64,000 nucleotides of DNA from G963666535 sp963666535. GTDB lineage: Bacteria > Bacillota > Clostridia > Oscillospirales > Oscillospiraceae. Position numbers and translations under genes: made by a program. The DNA lies in NCBI GenBank assembly GCA_963666535.1, contig OY762913.1, positions 1,612,001 through 1,676,000 on the forward strand, given 5' to 3'. Under the pieces are notes generated by a model, which saw only the letters and a program-made list of their open reading frames with translations, was not told the origin of the DNA and made no database searches. Numbering within the stretch: position 1 is the stretch's first letter; every line of letters starts with the position of its first letter. Positions 61,204 through 64,000 of the stretch are shown in pieces.

Positions 61204-61270
61204 TAATGATTATGGCATATCTACCAATTATTATTTTAAGTAGTAGGGGTTAGGGCATAATGCTTAAAAA

Positions 61271-61321
61271 TAGACGAAACGTCAATTTTTGGTTGACAAT
61301 AGACGAAATGGCAATTATGAT
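61271..61321 (+). promoter_or_regulatory. Early promoter with two operator-like repeats
   Basis: TTGACA (61293-61298), a 17-bp spacer and TATGAT (61316-61321) form a strong rightward promoter. Direct repeats TAGACGAAACGTCAATT (61271-61287) and TAGACGAAATGGCAATT (61300-61316) flank or fill it. The first contains the perfect dyad GACG-AAA-CGTC. The second sits between the -35 and -10 boxes, ideal for repression by the divergent XRE protein. Confidence 0.82.
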
Positions 61322-61356
61322 AACAGCAGGTTAAGAAAGGAGGGTGAGGAAAAACC

Positions 61357-61530
61357 ATGGATTACATCGTAAAAATGCGCAATCCGATTTCCGGCGTGGT
61401 TACTGCCTTCAAAACCTCAGCAGAGGACAGAATTGACCTGCAGCTTGGTCTTGATTTTTGGGAACATGATGCTGGGTTTGAAATTGTCGAGATCAAAGAG
61501 GTGGAGAATGCTTCCAATATTAATCACTGA
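61357..61530 (+). CDS. Small hypothetical early protein (57 residues)
   Basis: The product begins MDYIVKMRNPISGVVTAFK and ends near EIVEIKEVENASNINH. It is the first gene after the early promoter and follows AAGGAGGGTGAGG. Charged and soluble, with no recognised family. Position suggests a role in the lytic/lysogenic switch or early regulation. Confidence 0.7.
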   Translation: MDYIVKMRNPISGVVTAFKTSAEDRIDLQLGLDFWEHDAGFEIVEIKEVENASNINH

Positions 61531-61587
61531 TTATCATATCACGCAATTTCCGACGTGACAACCCAAAATTTGAGAGGAGGTGAGTGT

Positions 61588-61800
61588 ATGGAGGAGGATA
61601 GGCTTTACATCCGGGAGTGGAGAGAGGCCGCCGGGATATCCCAGCACGAGCTAGCAAGGCGGCTGGGGATTTCGCCCCCAGCAGTGGCCAACTGGGAGAC
61701 CCTTAAGGCAAACCCCACCGCCGACAAGCTGCCCGCGCTGAAAAGGGCCCTGGGCTGCAGCGTGGACGATCTGTACCGTCCGGCGCAAGTAAGCGCGTAA
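61588..61800 (+). CDS. Small XRE regulator (Cro-like position)
   Basis: The 70-residue protein is almost only a helix-turn-helix: YIREWREAAGISQHELARRLGISPPAVANWE, then KLPALKRALGCSVDDLY. AGAGGAGGTGAG precedes the start at 61588. As an early gene opposite a repressor it may act like Cro. Confidence 0.87.
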   Translation: MEEDRLYIREWREAAGISQHELARRLGISPPAVANWETLKANPTADKLPALKRALGCSVDDLYRPAQVSA

Positions 61801-61859
61801 CGAGGCGGCACACCAGTATGATCACACCAATATATTATCACCCGATGGGAGGGAATACC

Positions 61860-62321
61860 ATGCAGGGAATGTACCCCAACATTTATCAAAGGGCACGGAA
61901 ATATGCCGGGATTACGCAAGAAGCGGCAGCCGAGATCCTAAATATATCCGTGGAGAGCATCCGCGCCTATGAAACCGGCATTCGGCGGCCAACGCAGGAC
62001 ACGCTGGATCTTATGGCCCGTTGCTATCATACGGATTGGCTGTATGCACTGCACGCCCGCGAGGTGTCAAGCGGAGTACAGGACATTTTGCCCGACTTTA
62101 TGCCCGGTACGGGCTTGTCGCAGGCTGCCTGTGACGTCATCGACAAAATCTACTCGTTTGCCGACCGGCACAGCGACCGCCGCCTGCTGGCCATTGCGGC
62201 CGACAACGTGATCACGGACGATGAGCGCCGGGAATTTGACCGCATCATGGAAGATCTGCAGGACATTGTGCAGGCGGCCATTGGGCTGCGGTATTGTAAC
62301 CAAGGAGAAGGGGAGGGATAG
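61860..62321 (+). CDS. XRE-family regulator with C-terminal helical domain
   Basis: The 153-residue protein has an N-terminal helix-turn-helix (IYQRARKYAGITQEAAAEILNISVESIRAYETGIRRP) and a C-terminal helical domain ending VQAAIGLRYCNQGEGEG. The start at 61860 follows GGGAGGG; an ATG 14 codons upstream lacks one. Similar proteins occur in early regions of Clostridia prophages. Targets unknown. Confidence 0.83.
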   Translation: MQGMYPNIYQRARKYAGITQEAAAEILNISVESIRAYETGIRRPTQDTLDLMARCYHTDWLYALHAREVSSGVQDILPDFMPGTGLSQAACDVIDKIYSFADRHSDRRLLAIAADNVITDDERREFDRIMEDLQDIVQAAIGLRYCNQGEGEG

Positions 62322-62323
62322 AG

Positions 62324-62578
62324 ATGAACTTGCGAGAAGTGGAGGAACTGCCGGGCGAATGGCTGACCCCGGCGCAGGTGGCACCATACCTGGAGACAGA
62401 CCCAAATACTCTGCGCGCACAGGCACGGGAAAATCCGGCGTTTCTTGGATTTCCCGTCACTGTTATGAACTCAAGGGTAAAAATCAACAAGAACCTGTTT
62501 GTCCTGTATTTCAAAGGGGGCGGACTTTTCCCGCCGGAAGCACTACGGGAATATCTGCGGCAACATTGTGGGGCGTAG
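62324..62578 (+). CDS. Small phage-type protein, possible excisionase-like DNA binder
   Basis: The 84-residue product contains WLTPAQVAPYLETDPNTLRAQARENP followed by LGFPVTVMNSRVKINKNLFVLYF. This recalls a winged-helix excisionase/MerR-like DNA-binding core, where the first helix pair reads the site and the strand pair forms the wing. This is a pattern-based guess. It starts 2 bp after the upstream regulator. Confidence 0.65.
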   Translation: MNLREVEELPGEWLTPAQVAPYLETDPNTLRAQARENPAFLGFPVTVMNSRVKINKNLFVLYFKGGGLFPPEALREYLRQHCGA

Positions 62579-62592
62579 GGGAGGTAACCGAG

Positions 62593-62736
62593 ATGCCAAA
62601 AGAGCATAAAAAGACCCCCATGCCTGCGGGTACAGACATGGGGGCGTTCATGGAGAATTTCTTCAACCATGAGAACCATTTTTATTTTAGCACAGTCAAA
62701 ATAAATAAGCAAGGGGTGGCGCAGGATGGAGCATAG
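62593..62736 (+). CDS. Small hypothetical protein (47 residues)
   Basis: MPKEHKKTPMPAGTDMGAF starts a 47-residue product. GGGGAGGTAACCGAG precedes the ATG at 62593. It overlaps the next gene by 11 bp, so coupling supports expression. No family recognised. Confidence 0.6.
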   Translation: MPKEHKKTPMPAGTDMGAFMENFFNHENHFYFSTVKINKQGVAQDGA

Positions 62737-63466
62737 AAAACCGGGCTACATAGCGGTCATTACCTCCGAAGTACGATATGACAATACGCTGCGCCCCAAC
62801 GCAAAGCTGCTTTATGGCGAGATCACCGCCTTGGCTGGAGCCGATGGGTATTGTTGGGCGACAAATGATTACTTTGCCCAACTGTATGACATGGATAAAA
62901 AGTCAGTATCACGGCTTGTGTCTCAGCTGCAGAAGCGAGGGCATATTCGTATCGATGTGATGCGTAAACAAGGCGGGAAAGGGGCCATTGACGAGCGCAG
63001 AATTTATATTGGACGTGCCGTTGCCGAGGTGTTGGACCCTATCCACCAAAAAGTAGATACCCCCCCACCAGAAGGTGGTGAGGGTATCCACCAAAAGGTG
63101 GAGGTTATTAATAGGAAGAATGATACAAGTAAGAATGATACCCCTATATCCCCTCCAAAACTGCGTGTGCCGATGGACGTAGGGATGCGGCTAAACGAAT
63201 ACACCGGGGCCGACAAGGAGCTGCTTGCCGCACTCTGCGGCCTGCTGGAGAATAGACAGAAGGCGAACAAAAAGCCCGTCAAGACGGTGCGGGCCCTCAA
63301 CGGGATACTCTGTGATCTGGACAAGCTCTCCGGCGGCGACCGGGCAACCAAGCTGCTGCTACTTGATAAAGCCATCACATCTAACTGGCTGACGGTGTAT
63401 CCGCTCAAGTCGGACGATTCTGGCGCTGGGCGCTATAAGAACGGAGATGAGTTGCATGTCATTTGA
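62726..63466 (+). CDS. Phage replication initiation/organiser protein
   Basis: The 246-residue protein has an N-terminal winged-helix part (YIAVITSEVRYDNTLRPNAKLLYGEITAL, then DMDKKSVSRLVSQLQKRGHI) typical of phage replisome organisers and DnaD-like proteins. A Pro/charged linker with the duplicated IHQKV segment (about 108-125) and a C-terminal helical part follow. It probably binds the element's origin and recruits the helicase encoded immediately downstream, which overlaps it by 11 bp. The linker would be a likely place for origin repeats; short GGTGG/CCACC inversions are seen near 63058-63100. Confidence 0.78.
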   Translation: MEHRKPGYIAVITSEVRYDNTLRPNAKLLYGEITALAGADGYCWATNDYFAQLYDMDKKSVSRLVSQLQKRGHIRIDVMRKQGGKGAIDERRIYIGRAVAEVLDPIHQKVDTPPPEGGEGIHQKVEVINRKNDTSKNDTPISPPKLRVPMDVGMRLNEYTGADKELLAALCGLLENRQKANKKPVKTVRALNGILCDLDKLSGGDRATKLLLLDKAITSNWLTVYPLKSDDSGAGRYKNGDELHVI

Positions 63467-64000
63467 CACCGCATTAAAGAAGTCCAGCGATGTACTATGG
63501 GTGGATCCTCACTTCGTGGATGTTGATGAGCCGACCGGCCTCTGGTTTTGTGACAGCCCGGCAGACGCAATTGCGGTCAAGATCAATGCGGTTGCGCTTC
63601 GCTCCGAGTCAAGCTGGGATGACCTGCTCAAATGCACGGAGTTCTTTGCGGCATTCCCGTATCTTTTCGTTGTGTCGGGGGATCCCGCAAAACGAGCGGC
63701 AATGGTAACCGAGATTAAGCAGCGTGTTGTGTCCGTGCCGATTATCGTATCCACGGATGCTGCATTTCGGGGTTGTCCCTCAATTTCCGGCTTCGTCGCT
63801 AAGTACCAGATGTCGCGTGTCAACGAGTTGCTGATCTCTGCGGAGGAAGTCCCGGCTCATGGGATCCTTAACATCGCTGATATTAAGCAGCCGGACATGA
63901 CAACCATCCCGCGGGCACTTTCCGGTATCCGAGAGCTTGACCTCCTGATCGGCGGCTTCTTTCGTGGGCAGCTGTCCTTGTGGACGGGTGAGCGAGGCGA
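63456..64000 (+). CDS. DnaB-like replicative helicase (3' end cut off)
   Basis: The visible 181 residues start MSFDTALKKSSDVLWVDPH. They contain a TOPRIM-like N-terminal segment (GLWFCDSPADAIAVKINAVAL, then YLFVVSGDPAKRAAM) and lead into ALSGIRELDLLIGGFFRGQLSLWTGERGE. The latter is the start of a RecA/DnaB-type ATPase just before its P-loop. The rest lies beyond the right edge. Position after the replication organiser supports a helicase or primase-helicase for element replication. Confidence 0.78.
   Translation, partial: MSFDTALKKSSDVLWVDPHFVDVDEPTGLWFCDSPADAIAVKINAVALRSESSWDDLLKCTEFFAAFPYLFVVSGDPAKRAAMVTEIKQRVVSVPIIVSTDAAFRGCPSISGFVAKYQMSRVNELLISAEEVPAHGILNIADIKQPDMTTIPRALSGIRELDLLIGGFFRGQLSLWTGERG

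Noticed and set aside
63058..63100. CRISPR-like short inverted GGTGG/CCACC repeats
   Set aside because: Only a few short copies within a coding linker; no regular repeat-spacer pattern here or anywhere in the window.

Overview
The window is chromosomal DNA of an endospore-forming Firmicute, most likely a Clostridia member of the Oscillospiraceae type. The evidence is a PolC-type replicase, sigma-G, a YlmC-family sporulation protein, SleL- and SleB-like spore-lytic enzymes, a short HisG paired with HisZ, strong AGGAGG ribosome binding sites, and moderately GC-rich codon use. The family-level call is inference; no rRNA is present.

Layout, left to right. 1-2.2 kb: 5' part of a polyamine ABC ATPase gene (potA, cut by the window edge) and an RluA-type pseudouridine synthase, both on the minus strand. 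2.3-11.1 kb: plus-strand housekeeping genes yceD-rpmF, der-plsY-gpsA, a small XRE regulator overlapping comEC, holA, rnmV and a DUF6514 gene. 11.2-14.4 kb: purA and an S41 protease fused to S-layer homology repeats, minus strand, divergent from ylxM-ffh-rpsP-khpA-rimM-trmD (14.6-18.3 kb). 18.5-21.6 kb: a DegV protein, sigG, a convergent papain-like protein and ylmC.

21.56-29.03 kb is an accessory island between ylmC and rpsB. It holds two diverged copies of a non-coding block of about 375 bp, each directly upstream of a gene for an exported protein. Copy A leads a decayed gene (nonsense plus frameshift), an RDD membrane protein and a frameshifted membrane protein. Copy B leads an intact C39-like peptidase and a lipoprotein. 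A frameshifted IS30-type element and several copies of a short GTGGAATTTA motif lie in the same island.

29.2-41.5 kb is the conserved translation, lipid and isoprenoid block rpsB-tsf, pyrH-frr-uppS-cdsA-dxr-rseP-ispG-polC. 41.5-48.0 kb is a compact histidine operon, hisZGDBHAFIE, without hisC. 48.0-55.2 kb carries a YbaK-type deacylase, a FlK-like thioesterase, a SleL-like glycosidase, an amidase, a DUF4349 lipoprotein, pckG, ksgA and tRNA-Ser(GGA). 55.5-56.8 kb has a SleB-like hydrolase and tRNA-Ser(TGA) and tRNA-Ser(GCT).

From 56.8 kb to the right edge lies a prophage or related integrative element beside tRNA-Ser(GCT). It begins with a tyrosine integrase, followed by a minus-strand cargo block: a zinc-ribbon membrane protein, a type I restriction HsdR_N-like nuclease-fold protein, a voltage-gated-type K+ channel and a 94-residue protein. 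Three identical palindromes (GTGTCCAAGTTGGACAC) sit just upstream of three of these four genes. Then come a CI-like repressor, a divergent control region with repeated operator-like sites, and early/replication genes ending in a truncated DnaB-like helicase. The palindrome-marked cargo block and the duplicated leader block are the two features least explained by known families.
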